A stretch of 64,000 nucleotides of DNA from the NCBI GenBank assembly GCA_910577105.1, contig CAJTMB010000003.1, forward strand, positions 86,854-150,853, in the 5' to 3' direction. Shown here piece by piece: positions 54,430 through 63,542 of this stretch (its first letter is position 1; every line of letters starts with the position of its first letter). This DNA is from an uncultured Lachnospiraceae bacterium (GTDB lineage Bacteria > Bacillota > Clostridia > Lachnospirales > Lachnospiraceae). The translations under genes and the position numbers were made by a program. The notes beneath the pieces were generated by a model that did no database searches, had not been told where the DNA came from, and saw nothing but the letters and a program-made list of their open reading frames with translations.

Positions 54430-57400
54430 GTGGCGGGCAGGACTTTACAATCTACAATCGAAATCGCCGGTACCCTCAGTCCTTCTTTACAGCAGGCGAT
54501 CCGGCAGGCCATTGACCGGCTGGAGGAAATGAGCGAGGAAACGCTGGAAAGCGCCGGAGCTGCCGCAAGGCTGGCCGACGAAATCGGCGCTCAGGAGTCC
54601 GTGCTCAGGAGCCTGCAACGCGGATATGCTGACTATATCGTGAGCGGCCGGGAAAGCTCCGACGAGGCCCGGCAGCTCGCCAGCCGGATCCAAGACCTGA
54701 GCGACGAGCTGGACGAAAACCGCGACACCCTCGAAGCTGCCGAACGCGCCGCCAGAGACTTGATCGACGCGCAGGACGACACCGCCGACGCATACGAGGC
54801 GCTGCAGCGCACCATAAGCAAGCAGCAGGGCGACCTCGAAGCGCTGCAAAGGGAATACGCCAACCTCGTGCTCGAACAAGGCGAAAGCTCCGACGAGGCC
54901 CAAGAGCTCGCGGGCCGGATCAGCCGCTTGTCTGGCGAGCTGGGCGAAAACCGGCAGCAGCTTGAAAACGCAGAGCGGGCAGCCGACCGGCTCGGCGACA
55001 CCATGGAGGACGCCGGGCAGCAGGCCGAGGACTCCAGCGAGGGCTACACCGTACTGAAAAATGTTATTGCCAACCTTGCAACGGAGGCAATCAGCAAGGC
55101 AGTGGACGCCTTCAAAGAGCTGGCAACCGAAGGGGACAGTGCTCTGGCTATGCTGGAGGCAAGAACCGGGGCCACGTCCTCCGAAATGGAAGGCTTCGAG
55201 GACGTAATGTACGAGGTTTACAACGCCAACTACGGCGAGAGCCTCGGCGACGTTTCCGAGAAGCTCAGCACCGTGATCCAAATGACGGACGACCTCGACA
55301 ACGCTTCACTGGCGAACGTAACCAAGAACGCGATCGCGCTGGAGGACGTGTTCGGCTTCGACATTATGGAAAGTATGCGGGGCGTGAACAGCCTCATGGA
55401 TCAATTCGGCATAACCTCCGATCAAGCCTTCAACCTCATAGTGCAGGGGGCACAGAAAGGGCTCAACCAAAACGACGACCTTCTGGACACGATCAACGAG
55501 TACAGCGTCCAGTTCAAAAACGCAGGGTACAGCGCCGACGACATGTTCAACATGCTGGCGAACGGCGTAGAGTCCGGCACATGGAGCGTCGATAAGCTCG
55601 GCGACGCGGTGAAGGAGTTCAACATAAGAATGAGCGACGGATCCGCAAAGGACGCCGTGGAGGCCCTCGGCTTTTCATGGGAAAAGGTATCAGAGGACTG
55701 GAGCAAAGGCGGCGACAGCGCAAAAGAAGTATTCAACATGCTGGTGAATGAGCTCGACGGGCTCGAAACCACGACAGAAGGCTACAACATAGGCGTGGGC
55801 CTGCTGGGTACAATGTACGAGGATCTGGGCCAAGAGGCGGTGCTCGCCCTCTCCAACACGGAGGGGGCCATAAACAGCGCCTCGGACGCTATGGCGCAAA
55901 TGGACAGCGCCGCCTACGATACGCTGGAGAGCTCGCTCTCCCAACTGGGCCGGACTGTCAAGGCCGAAGTGGTGCAGCCAATCGCTGAAAAGCTGACGCC
56001 CGCCATTAAGGACTCCGTGAACTTCGTCAACGAGCGCGTGGGCCCGGCAGTCGAGTGGCTGCTCTCCCACCTGCCAGAAGTCGGCATAATTTTGGGGACG
56101 ATCGGCTCCGTGATCGCCGCTATGAAATGGGGCTCAATCGTGGGCCAGATCGGCAAAATCTCCGGGGCCTTCTCCGGCTTCAAGACTGCGATCGCTGCTA
56201 TCCCCGGCCCCGTGCTGGCAATAATCGCCATAGTGGCCGCGCTGGCTGCTGGCTTTATGTACCTATGGGAAACAAACGAGGACTTCCGCAACAATGTGAC
56301 GGCCGTATGGGAGGAACTGCAAGGCAGCTTTTCGGAGCTGGGCGGCAAAATCAGCGACATGCTGAACCAGCTTATGCCGCTGATCTCGGAAATAGCAAGC
56401 ACCGTCCTGACCGCCTTCGGGCAGATAGCCGAGGCCGTGCTTCCGATCCTGATCCAGCTCATTTCTGAGCTGCTGCCGGTTATTATCGGCCTGATCGACC
56501 AACTGCTCCCCGTGCTAACGCAGATTATTGAGAGCGTGCTCACCGTTCTGGTGGACGTTATCAACCAACTGCTGCCGCTCGTTATGCAGATAATTGAGGC
56601 CGTGCTGCCGGTGCTGCTCCAGCTCGTGCAGGCCATTCTCCCGATCATCACTCAGATCGTGGAGGCCGTGCTGCCCGTCCTGATCCAGCTAATCAACACG
56701 ATACTGCCGATCATAACGCAGATAATCAGCGCCGTGCTGCCGGTGCTTGTGGAAATCCTCAACGCGCTGACGCCGATCCTTAACATGGTGATCTCGCTAT
56801 TGCAGCCTATTTTGAACCTTATTATTTCACTGGTGGAGCCGATCCTGAACCTCATCATGGCAGCGATCCAGCCGCTTATTGAGATATTCGCAACGCTGAT
56901 CTCGACCATTTTACAGCCGATTATGCCGATCCTCTCGGCGGTGGCGAACATCATCACCTCCGTGCTCGGTGCAGCCATTCAGGCGATCCAGCCTATCATT
57001 CAGAGCCTAACCTCTATTTTTCAGGGCTTGATCGACTTCATTACCGGCGTATTTTCCGGGAACTGGAGCCAAGCGTGGAACGGGATCGTGCAAGTGTTCG
57101 GCGGCCTCTGGGACGGCCTCGTGGCTATCGTGAAGGCACCGATCAACGCCGTGATCGGCCTGATTAACAAGGCGATCGGAGCGCTGAACAGTATCAGCGT
57201 AACAATACCAGACTGGGTGCCAATCGTGGGAGGAAACACCTTCGGGATCGATATTCCCACCATACCAATGCTTGCAACCGGCGGCTTTACCGACGGCGTA
57301 TCAATCGCAGGCGAGGCGGGCATGGAGGCGGTGATCTCGTTCGATAAGAGATACCACAACGAAAACGTGGCTATCTGGGAAAAAGCCGGACAAATGCTCG

Positions 57401-57678
57401 GAACCCTCGGCACGTCTGCCGGGGAAGGCGCAGGGCTAACGAGCACGGCCGGGAAGCTGCTCACGCTGGACGACTTCTCTCTGGGGAGTCTTGCAAACGA
57501 CGCCAGCACGGTGATCTATTATGACTTCTCCGGCTTTACATGGAGCCCACAGATCCAGACGGGAAACACCGGCGACGACACCGACGACTTTATGGCCCAG
57601 CTCAGAGCACACGAGGCCGAGTTCTTCGACTGGCTGGAGGAATTTATTCAAATGCGGGAGGTGGCGCAGTATGCGTAG
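54430..57678 (+). CDS. Tape measure protein
   Basis: A 1082-residue protein starting with GTG 54430 after GGAGGTGAGGAC. Residues about 15-210 are heptad-rich helices with repeated SSDEAQELAGRI-type units; the middle (about 230-520) is a tail tape measure domain (EGYNIGVGLLGTMYEDLGQE). Residues about 540-620 are hydrophobic (IIAIVAALAAGFMYLWETN), and about 640-870 a long Ile/Leu repeat. The end includes GGFTDGVSIAGEAGMEAVIS. It sets tail length and may pass into the host envelope during DNA entry. Confidence 0.93.
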   Translation: MAGRTLQSTIEIAGTLSPSLQQAIRQAIDRLEEMSEETLESAGAAARLADEIGAQESVLRSLQRGYADYIVSGRESSDEARQLASRIQDLSDELDENRDTLEAAERAARDLIDAQDDTADAYEALQRTISKQQGDLEALQREYANLVLEQGESSDEAQELAGRISRLSGELGENRQQLENAERAADRLGDTMEDAGQQAEDSSEGYTVLKNVIANLATEAISKAVDAFKELATEGDSALAMLEARTGATSSEMEGFEDVMYEVYNANYGESLGDVSEKLSTVIQMTDDLDNASLANVTKNAIALEDVFGFDIMESMRGVNSLMDQFGITSDQAFNLIVQGAQKGLNQNDDLLDTINEYSVQFKNAGYSADDMFNMLANGVESGTWSVDKLGDAVKEFNIRMSDGSAKDAVEALGFSWEKVSEDWSKGGDSAKEVFNMLVNELDGLETTTEGYNIGVGLLGTMYEDLGQEAVLALSNTEGAINSASDAMAQMDSAAYDTLESSLSQLGRTVKAEVVQPIAEKLTPAIKDSVNFVNERVGPAVEWLLSHLPEVGIILGTIGSVIAAMKWGSIVGQIGKISGAFSGFKTAIAAIPGPVLAIIAIVAALAAGFMYLWETNEDFRNNVTAVWEELQGSFSELGGKISDMLNQLMPLISEIASTVLTAFGQIAEAVLPILIQLISELLPVIIGLIDQLLPVLTQIIESVLTVLVDVINQLLPLVMQIIEAVLPVLLQLVQAILPIITQIVEAVLPVLIQLINTILPIITQIISAVLPVLVEILNALTPILNMVISLLQPILNLIISLVEPILNLIMAAIQPLIEIFATLISTILQPIMPILSAVANIITSVLGAAIQAIQPIIQSLTSIFQGLIDFITGVFSGNWSQAWNGIVQVFGGLWDGLVAIVKAPINAVIGLINKAIGALNSISVTIPDWVPIVGGNTFGIDIPTIPMLATGGFTDGVSIAGEAGMEAVISFDKRYHNENVAIWEKAGQMLGTLGTSAGEGAGLTSTAGKLLTLDDFSLGSLANDASTVIYYDFSGFTWSPQIQTGNTGDDTDDFMAQLRAHEAEFFDWLEEFIQMREVAQYA
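56360..57040 (+). repeat. Hydrophobic repeat array in the tape measure protein
   Basis: About 200 residues of imperfect units such as AVLPVLIQLINTILPIITQI. The units alternate LP, Gln/Glu and Ile/Val clusters with a period near 11 or 22 residues. The pattern suggests a long amphipathic or membrane-active helix. Confidence 0.7.
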
Positions 57679-57916
57679 GGTAACAGCCTACAAGGAATAT
57701 ACCACGCGCGAGGGCGACACCTTCGACGCGCTGGCCCTCGACATGTACGGCGACGAAAAGCTCGCCCATTATATCATTGACTTTAACCCCGATCATGCGG
57801 ACGTGGTAATCTTCGGCGCAAACGTGGCCCTCCGGCTGCCGATCGTCGAGGACGCAGAGACGCCGGAAACTCTGCCGCCGTGGCGTCGGGGATCTGACGA
57901 CGAGGGCGACACTTGA
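57671..57916 (+). CDS. LysM-type tail protein X
   Basis: An 81-residue protein. YTTREGDTFDALALDMYGDE and KLAHYIIDFNPDHADVVIFG then LRLPIV is a compact LysM-like gpX domain. The C-terminus is acidic. GGGAGGTGGCGCAGT precedes ATG 57671, which overlaps the tape measure stop. It usually joins baseplate parts in P2-type tails. Confidence 0.85.
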   Translation: MRRVTAYKEYTTREGDTFDALALDMYGDEKLAHYIIDFNPDHADVVIFGANVALRLPIVEDAETPETLPPWRRGSDDEGDT

Positions 57917-58830
57917 ATTTTTTTTACAACGGAACGGACATATACAGCGACGTGTCGGTGAACTACTGCGTGCATGAAATGTTCGCAGAAAAACAAGCCG
58001 ACACGCTCGTGATCCGTTTCAACGACACCAAGGGCGTGTGGAGCAAATGGCAACCGGCAGCCGGTGACACGGTGCGCTTCAAGGAAGGCGCGAGCGACAC
58101 CGGGAAAATGTTCATACACTCCATGAAACCCGAAAACGGGCTTTTCACGATCCGGGCCATGTCAATGCCAAAGACCGGCAAGATCCGAAAGTCCAAAAGC
58201 TGGGAGGGCGTGCGCTTTTTACAGCTGGCAAATGAATTTGCCGCAGGCCACGGCCTCGACTTCAAAAACTACGGCTGCGAGGATCAGCTATACCCGTACA
58301 TACAGCAGGAAAACGAGAGCGACTTCGCCCTCTTTTCCCGCCTCTGCACGCTGGAGGGCTGCCAAATGCTCATATTTGACGGGGCCCTGCTGGCCTACAA
58401 TGAGCAATACATTGAGGGGCAGGCACCGGCGGGGAGTCTGGAGATCGACGAAAACGGCGTTTTCCACTACGCGGACGACCGCGAAACCATGTACGGATCC
58501 TGCGAGATCGCAAGCGGCAGCTTCTCCGGCAAGTTCGTGGCCGACGCTTCAAACAGCGCCGTGCTGCGGCCGGAAATCGCAATCAAAGCCACCAGCAACG
58601 CCGAGGCGGCCCGCTTCGCCAAGGGGCTGCTCAGGAACGCCAACAAATACGGCAGGACGGGGCAATTCTCCAAGGCTCTAATGACGGGCTACGCTGCGGC
58701 CAGTCTGGTGACAATCAGCACCGCGAAGGCAGACATGTGGGACGGCACCGTATTTGTGCATAAAGTCCGGCACGACTTCGTGGGGAACAAGTCAACCGTT
58801 TATTTCAGAGATCTACTGGAGGGCTATTAA
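57913..58830 (+). CDS. Baseplate hub / late control gpD-like protein
   Basis: A 305-residue protein starting with TTG 57913. FNDTKGVWSKWQPAAGDTVR and the SKSWEGVRFLQLANEFAAGH, then LYPYIQQENESDFALFSRLC, are typical of the gpD family. The end SLVTISTAKADMWDGTVFVH is also conserved. It forms the baseplate hub through which the spike and tube connect. Confidence 0.85.
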   Translation: MNFFYNGTDIYSDVSVNYCVHEMFAEKQADTLVIRFNDTKGVWSKWQPAAGDTVRFKEGASDTGKMFIHSMKPENGLFTIRAMSMPKTGKIRKSKSWEGVRFLQLANEFAAGHGLDFKNYGCEDQLYPYIQQENESDFALFSRLCTLEGCQMLIFDGALLAYNEQYIEGQAPAGSLEIDENGVFHYADDRETMYGSCEIASGSFSGKFVADASNSAVLRPEIAIKATSNAEAARFAKGLLRNANKYGRTGQFSKALMTGYAAASLVTISTAKADMWDGTVFVHKVRHDFVGNKSTVYFRDLLEGY

Positions 58831-59178
58831 ATGGGACAAATAAACAAAGGGACAATCGCGGGCATTGAGGGAAACGCCGCCCGCGTGGTGCCTTCTGACG
58901 CAGGCGCAAAGCCGACCGCCAAGATCGTGATCCCGTGGCACCTCCGTGGTGACACCGGAAAGCTCCAGAAGGGCACGGCCGTGGTGTACGTCGTTTTTGA
59001 CGACTCCACCGGCCTACTGCTCGGACGCGCCGACGGTGAGTGGGGCGAGTATCTGCCGAAGCTGACGGCCGGAACCATAACCGCAGCCGTACCAGACGGC
59101 GACGTGACGGCCGCAGGCATAAGCCTGAGAAAGCACACCCACACCGGCGTGCATGGAGAAACCAGCGGGCCGAACTAA
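58831..59178 (+). CDS. Baseplate spike protein gpV-like
   Basis: A 115-residue protein with an OB-like N-terminal part (ARVVPSDAGAKPTAKIVIPW, LQKGTAVVYVVFDDSTGLLL) and a C-terminal KHTHTGVHGETSGP in which the HxH pattern is used for metal binding at spike tips. It follows the gpD-like gene with no gap, and pierces the host envelope (family knowledge). Confidence 0.82.
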   Translation: MGQINKGTIAGIEGNAARVVPSDAGAKPTAKIVIPWHLRGDTGKLQKGTAVVYVVFDDSTGLLLGRADGEWGEYLPKLTAGTITAAVPDGDVTAAGISLRKHTHTGVHGETSGPN

Positions 59179-59191
59179 AAGGAGGGATCAC

Positions 59192-59878
59192 ATGGCGACA
59201 ATGGCAAAATGGGGCCCGAAAACATGGGCCGTAACACCGCAGAAAGTCGTCGCTCTGGAGGGGCTGGCCTTTTCTTATTCGCAGGTAGCAGACAACAACA
59301 CCAGCACAGAGGAAAAGAAAACCACCAACGAGCGCGGCACTGACCTTTTCCCCCTCAGCTTCACCACCGTGCTGCACAGCGGCGCAGGCGTGGACGTGAG
59401 GGCCGAGATTGAGAGCTGGAAAAAGCTCGTTACAAAAGTAAATTATTTCTATCTGGGCGGCAAAAAGCTGGGCCCGAAGCTCCAGCTCCGCAAGGTAAGC
59501 GTGAGCAACGTCAAGATCGACGACTTCGGCCGCATGAGGCTGGCGACGCTCTCCTTCGAGCTCAAAGAGTACGATCCGGACACCACCAACGTGAAGGTGA
59601 GCACCTCGGCTCTGAAAGTGGGGGCCAGCACCTCGGCCAAGTCCGCGAAAAAGACCGAGAACAAAGCCGTGGCAAAGGCAGAGGCGAAAACAATCACCGT
59701 CGGCTGCTATGTAAGGCCCACCGGCCAGAAATATGCAACCGGCCAGACAATCCCCGGCTGGGTAAAAGAGCGCAGCCATAAGGTGAGCCAGATCAAGGAA
59801 AGCCAGAACAAGGTACTGCTCGGCCACCCTGACGGGATCAACAGCTGGGTATTTTTGAGCGAAGTCACGCTCGTGTAA
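59192..59878 (+). CDS. gpU-like tail protein with C-terminal SH3-like part
   Basis: A 228-residue protein starting at ATG 59192 after AAGGAGGGATCAC. Residues about 1-125 resemble P2 gpU-type proteins (LFPLSFTTVLHSGAGVDVRA, then LQLRKVSVSNVKIDDFGRMR). A Lys/Ala/Ser-rich linker (about 135-160) leads to a C-terminal domain (YVRPTGQKYATGQTIPGWVK, GHPDGINSWVFLSEVTLV) of SH3-like appearance that might bind cell wall. Confidence 0.6.
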   Translation: MATMAKWGPKTWAVTPQKVVALEGLAFSYSQVADNNTSTEEKKTTNERGTDLFPLSFTTVLHSGAGVDVRAEIESWKKLVTKVNYFYLGGKKLGPKLQLRKVSVSNVKIDDFGRMRLATLSFELKEYDPDTTNVKVSTSALKVGASTSAKSAKKTENKAVAKAEAKTITVGCYVRPTGQKYATGQTIPGWVKERSHKVSQIKESQNKVLLGHPDGINSWVFLSEVTLV

Positions 59879-59890
59879 AGGAGGGAGGCC

Positions 59891-60169
59891 ATGCGAGCAA
59901 AAGGAAACGGCCGCCCGGAGGTATGCGCCACCAATCTGCTGAAAATCACGCGGGGCGAGGTATCATACGACCGGATCAGGGGACGGGACGGTGCCCTGAT
60001 CGACCAACCGGACGCCGCAGACGAAGCGGCCGCAGACGTGGAGTGGCTGCTGCAAACCTATGAGCCACGGGTGGACGGCGAGGCCGTCGCTGCTGACGCC
60101 GAAGCACGGAGCGGCGACTTTGACACCATTGTGGATATAACCAGAAGAAAGGAGGAAACGGACAAGTGA
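59891..60169 (+). CDS. Small baseplate protein
   Basis: A 92-residue protein: NLLKITRGEVSYDRIRGRDG and EAAADVEWLLQTYEPRVDGE. The motif and its place just before the gpJ gene suggest a baseplate wedge protein of the gpW/gp25 size class, though the fold is not clear by eye. AAAGGAGGGAGGCC precedes it. Confidence 0.6.
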   Translation: MRAKGNGRPEVCATNLLKITRGEVSYDRIRGRDGALIDQPDAADEAAADVEWLLQTYEPRVDGEAVAADAEARSGDFDTIVDITRRKEETDK

Positions 60170-61512
60170 GCGATCTCAAATTTATTGAAACAGACGCCGG
60201 GAAAGTGTACGATACCATACTGGGCGATCTGGAAAACGGAGTCCGGGAGCCTCTATACCCCGGCGACGAGCGCCGGATCTTCGGCGAGTCTCTGGCGCAG
60301 GTGATCGTCTCTGTCTATAACAGCGTAAACGACGCCTGCCGCCAGAAAATGCTCCGGTATGCCCGCGGCTCCGTTCTGGACGCGCTGGGCGAAAACCGGG
60401 ACACGCCGCGCCTCAATCCGACCTACGCCACCACGACGCTGCGCTTCGGGATCACCGAGCCCATGGCGTCGAATATCATCATACCGGCCGGGCTCCGGGT
60501 GACTGGCGACTTCGTTCACTACTTCCTGACAGACGCCACCGTCGTGCTATACGCCGGGGCCCTCACCGTGGACGTGGAGGCCACCGCCGAAAAAGGGGGC
60601 GCAGAATATAACGACATGGTGATCGGGGAGCTCTCCCAGATCGTTGACGTGTCGGACGTGCCGCTGATCGACTATGTGACAAACACCGAGGCCACCGGAG
60701 GGGGCGGCGACCGTGAGGGGGACGAGGAATACCGGGAAAGGATCCGGCAGGCAGAAAATAAGCTCAGCACCGCAGGCCCGGCCAAAGCCTACAAATACTG
60801 GGCGCTGAGTGCAAACCCGCTTGTCACCGACGCCGTGGTGGAGTCCGAAAAGGAAACGATCACCCGGACGCTGCAAACCTACGCGGGGCACGCCTTCCAA
60901 GGCGGTGCCAACCTGCTGCCGGACACGCTGGTGGTGTATCTGCCGGGCGGCGGCGAAGCCGTGGCCGGTGCCGACTATGCGGCCAGCTATGACGACGAGC
61001 TGCTGACGCTGGCCCTCTCCGGCGCTCTGGCGGCCGCCGAGGCCGTCAATATCAGGATCACCCGCAACATGTACGGGCGCGTCAAAATCGTGCCTATATG
61101 CGCCGGTGGCGAGCTGCCGGACGAGGATATTCTGGAGGACGTGCTGAAAAGCTGCGCAGCCGACGACGTGAGGCCGCTCACGGACAAGGTGCAGGTGGAG
61201 GCCCCGGCCACCGAGCTTTACGACATAGAGCTCACCTACTACACGACCAAGGCCAACGAGTCCGAAGTCGTCAAGAATGTGGAGGGCCCGGACGGAGCAA
61301 TCAACCGGTACATTTACTGGCAGGGCTCTACACTGGATCAGGATATAAACCCCGACGAGCTCAGGAAGCTGATCCTCTGCCCTCACTGGGTAGAGAACCC
61401 GATCGGAGCCACCCGCGTTATCATCACAAAGCCGGAATACAAGGAGCTGCCAAGCACCACCGTGGCGAAGTTCTCCGGCAAAATCAACGTGCGGCACGTC
61501 GTAAAGGACTAA
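60166..61512 (+). CDS. Baseplate protein J
   Basis: A 448-residue protein starting with GTG 60166 after AAAGGAGGAAACGGACAA. RFGITEPMASNIIIPAGLRV, then DVEATAEKGGAEYNDMVIGE and EEYRERIRQAENKLSTAGPA with YKYWAL, are standard gpJ motifs. It forms the wedge of the baseplate with gpI. The C-terminus ends KINVRHVV. Confidence 0.93.
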   Translation: MSDLKFIETDAGKVYDTILGDLENGVREPLYPGDERRIFGESLAQVIVSVYNSVNDACRQKMLRYARGSVLDALGENRDTPRLNPTYATTTLRFGITEPMASNIIIPAGLRVTGDFVHYFLTDATVVLYAGALTVDVEATAEKGGAEYNDMVIGELSQIVDVSDVPLIDYVTNTEATGGGGDREGDEEYRERIRQAENKLSTAGPAKAYKYWALSANPLVTDAVVESEKETITRTLQTYAGHAFQGGANLLPDTLVVYLPGGGEAVAGADYAASYDDELLTLALSGALAAAEAVNIRITRNMYGRVKIVPICAGGELPDEDILEDVLKSCAADDVRPLTDKVQVEAPATELYDIELTYYTTKANESEVVKNVEGPDGAINRYIYWQGSTLDQDINPDELRKLILCPHWVENPIGATRVIITKPEYKELPSTTVAKFSGKINVRHVVKD

Positions 61513-61528
61513 GAAAGGAGGCGAGAAC

Positions 61529-62761
61529 ATGGGCGGCATGAAAGTGTCCGATCTGGACTTTTTGCGCCTGCTGCCTGCCTTCATGCGGGACGACGAGGCA
61601 GCGATCGCACTCAGCAAAGCCATGAATAAGCTCATAAGCGAACCCGGCAGCCGGATCCCTTCGATCCGGACATGGGACGAAATCGACCGCATGAGCGAGG
61701 CCGAGCTCGACGAGCTGGCGTGGGAGCTTGACGTTGACTGGTACGACTCCACCGGCATGAGTCTGGAGGAAAAACGGGAAACGCTGAAACTCGCCCAGCA
61801 GATAAAACGCAAGCGCGGGACGAAGTGGGCCGTCGAGCGCCTGATCTCCGCATACTTCGGCGAGGGCTACGTTATGGAGTGGTACGAAATGTACGGCACC
61901 CCGTACACCTTCGTGGCCCTGACAACCAACACCCACACGGACGCCCACAACTTTGAGAAGTTCGTGGAAGCCGTCAAAGCAGCAAAGAACGCACGCTCGC
62001 ACCTCGCGGGCGTTTTCTATTTCTGGCAGCAGGGCCCGGATCCCGGCATTGAGTACGCTCTGGACACCAAGCTGCACCGGTATGAGTTTGTAAAATGCGG
62101 CACCCGTCCAAGGATCGCAACCGTGGGCTTTATCGTAAAGCCGAGCATTGAGCTGGATCCGGAGGCGAGGCTGCTCTTTTACGGCTTCACACATGCCGGA
62201 ACAATCAAGTGCGGCACCTACCCGCGCCCCGGCACTCTGGGAGCTGCCGACAAGCACAGGATCGCCGCCGAAGGCACGGCCGGAGCTATCCGGTACAACT
62301 TCAACCGGCAGGCGGGCACCTATCCGCGGCCCGTGACACTGGGAGTCGTCGAAGGGCGTCACATCAAGGCAGCGCCAGAAATAACCCCGCTGCCCTATGG
62401 CTTCACCAGTGCCGGGACAATCACCTGCGGAACCTACCCGCGCCCCGGCACTCTGGGGCGTGTGCTCCAGAACCCAATCGGCTCCAATCTGGAGGCGAAA
62501 TTCACCGGCTACGGGTACGAAAAGGCCGGATCCCATACCTGCGGCACATATCCCCGGAGGCTGGCGCTGGGCGTCGTTCTGGCGGGTAATGCGGCCGCGG
62601 CTGTGCGGCTGCTCTGCGGGGCGTATGGCTTCGTAAAGTGCGGGACAAAGGGGGCAGGGACAAAGGGCGCAGCCATAACCAACAAGGCAGCTACAGCGGC
62701 AAGCCTCGCCTGCGTGGCGTATAGCTTCGTAAAGTGCGGGACGAGACGCTGCGGTGAATAA
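61529..62761 (+). CDS. Tail protein I with C-terminal Cys-Gly-Thr repeat region
   Basis: A 410-residue protein. Residues about 1-190 are P2 gpI: LDFLRLLPAFMRDDEAAIAL, then ELDELAWELDVDWYDSTGMS, QIKRKRGTKWAVERLISAYF and a C-terminal YFWQQGP. The remaining 220 residues hold six or more repeats built on YGF-x2-AGTI-CGTYPRPGTLG or FVKCGT. The tail region is not part of usual gpI (about 180-220 residues) and may link to fibres. It ends GTRRCGE. Confidence 0.85.
   Translation: MGGMKVSDLDFLRLLPAFMRDDEAAIALSKAMNKLISEPGSRIPSIRTWDEIDRMSEAELDELAWELDVDWYDSTGMSLEEKRETLKLAQQIKRKRGTKWAVERLISAYFGEGYVMEWYEMYGTPYTFVALTTNTHTDAHNFEKFVEAVKAAKNARSHLAGVFYFWQQGPDPGIEYALDTKLHRYEFVKCGTRPRIATVGFIVKPSIELDPEARLLFYGFTHAGTIKCGTYPRPGTLGAADKHRIAAEGTAGAIRYNFNRQAGTYPRPVTLGVVEGRHIKAAPEITPLPYGFTSAGTITCGTYPRPGTLGRVLQNPIGSNLEAKFTGYGYEKAGSHTCGTYPRRLALGVVLAGNAAAAVRLLCGAYGFVKCGTKGAGTKGAAITNKAATAASLACVAYSFVKCGTRRCGE
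62080..62760 (+). repeat. Cys-containing tandem repeats in the gpI C-terminus
   Basis: Units of about 35-40 residues contain KCGT or CGTYPRPGTLG near the middle and YGF or YGY near the start. The DNA repeats are imperfect, with matching stretches such as CGCCCCGGCACTCTGGG at two places (near 62225 and 62442). Confidence 0.7.
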
Positions 62762-62784
62762 ATAAACGAAAGGAGGGCACGCGC

Positions 62785-63096
62785 ATGGCTTATTTTTCCG
62801 ACACATTCATGGGCCACCGGAGGAACCAGTGGCTCCGCTCGATCCATGCCGTAGAGGTGCAGGTGGGCGCAGCGTGGCACCGCGGCACCATTAACCAGAA
62901 GCGGATCGAGGGCGACACTCTGGTGATTTTAGCGACGTTTCCGACGCTGGACTCCGTGGAGTGTACGATCTCGGCGTCCCGTCTCATTGACGTGCGCGGC
63001 GAGGTGGCCGCCTACCAGCAGCGCCTCGTCGAAAAGGTGGCCGGGCAGGGAGTAATGGTGAAGCTCACGATCCCTATCTACGAAGTAACAGCCTAA
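62785..63096 (+). CDS. Tail-region protein of unknown function
   Basis: A 103-residue protein: MAYFSDTFMGHRRNQWLRSI, then HAVEVQVGAAWHRGTINQKR and VECTISASRLIDVRGEVAAY. It lies just after gpI where fibre or fibre-chaperone genes occur. No named family recognised. AAAGGAGGGCACGCGC precedes the ATG. Confidence 0.5.
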   Translation: MAYFSDTFMGHRRNQWLRSIHAVEVQVGAAWHRGTINQKRIEGDTLVILATFPTLDSVECTISASRLIDVRGEVAAYQQRLVEKVAGQGVMVKLTIPIYEVTA

Positions 63097-63114
63097 AAGG
63101 AAGGAGGAAAACGC

Positions 63115-63540
63115 ATGTACAGAAATACCCAATGGCTCGACGAAGTGAAAGACATTGACACCGGCGAGCTCATTCAGGAAGGAACCGACCAGAGCGCCGG
63201 GCACTTCAACAACATGGAGCACGGCATAAGCGACGCACATCTGGCGGCGGCCCTGCTGATTATTCAGAGCGGGCTCACGGCCGATCAGGTGGCGACGGAG
63301 GAAAAGGCGGTCACGCTCAGCAATAGCCAGAGCTACCCCTTCAACAACTCCACCCAGACGATCGCCCTCAGCAGGGTGAGAAACTTCACGGACTACACCG
63401 TGGAGGCTGAGATCACCGACCACGACGGCAACGTCGGCGACGTGAGGATCTTCGACCGTATGCTGAACGGCTTCAAGGTGGCCTACGACGGCAGCGCCAA
63501 AAGCGCCACCATTAAACTGAGAATTAAAGGAGGAATGTAA
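63115..63540 (+). CDS. Possible tail fibre or fibre-adaptor protein
   Basis: A 141-residue protein. The start (WLDEVKDIDTGELIQEGTDQ, SAGHFNNMEHGISDAHLA) is the pattern of phage tail fibre N-termini in Clostridia prophages. The C-terminal part is beta-rich (TVEAEITDHDGNVGDVRIFD). It may be a fibre attachment domain or a structural tail protein. AAGGAGGAAAACGC precedes it. Confidence 0.55.
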   Translation: MYRNTQWLDEVKDIDTGELIQEGTDQSAGHFNNMEHGISDAHLAAALLIIQSGLTADQVATEEKAVTLSNSQSYPFNNSTQTIALSRVRNFTDYTVEAEITDHDGNVGDVRIFDRMLNGFKVAYDGSAKSATIKLRIKGGM

Positions 63541-63542
63541 CC

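Noticed and set aside
60547..62806. Large minus-strand open frames opposite gpJ and gpI
   Set aside because: Antisense shadows produced by codon bias in GC-rich plus-strand genes.
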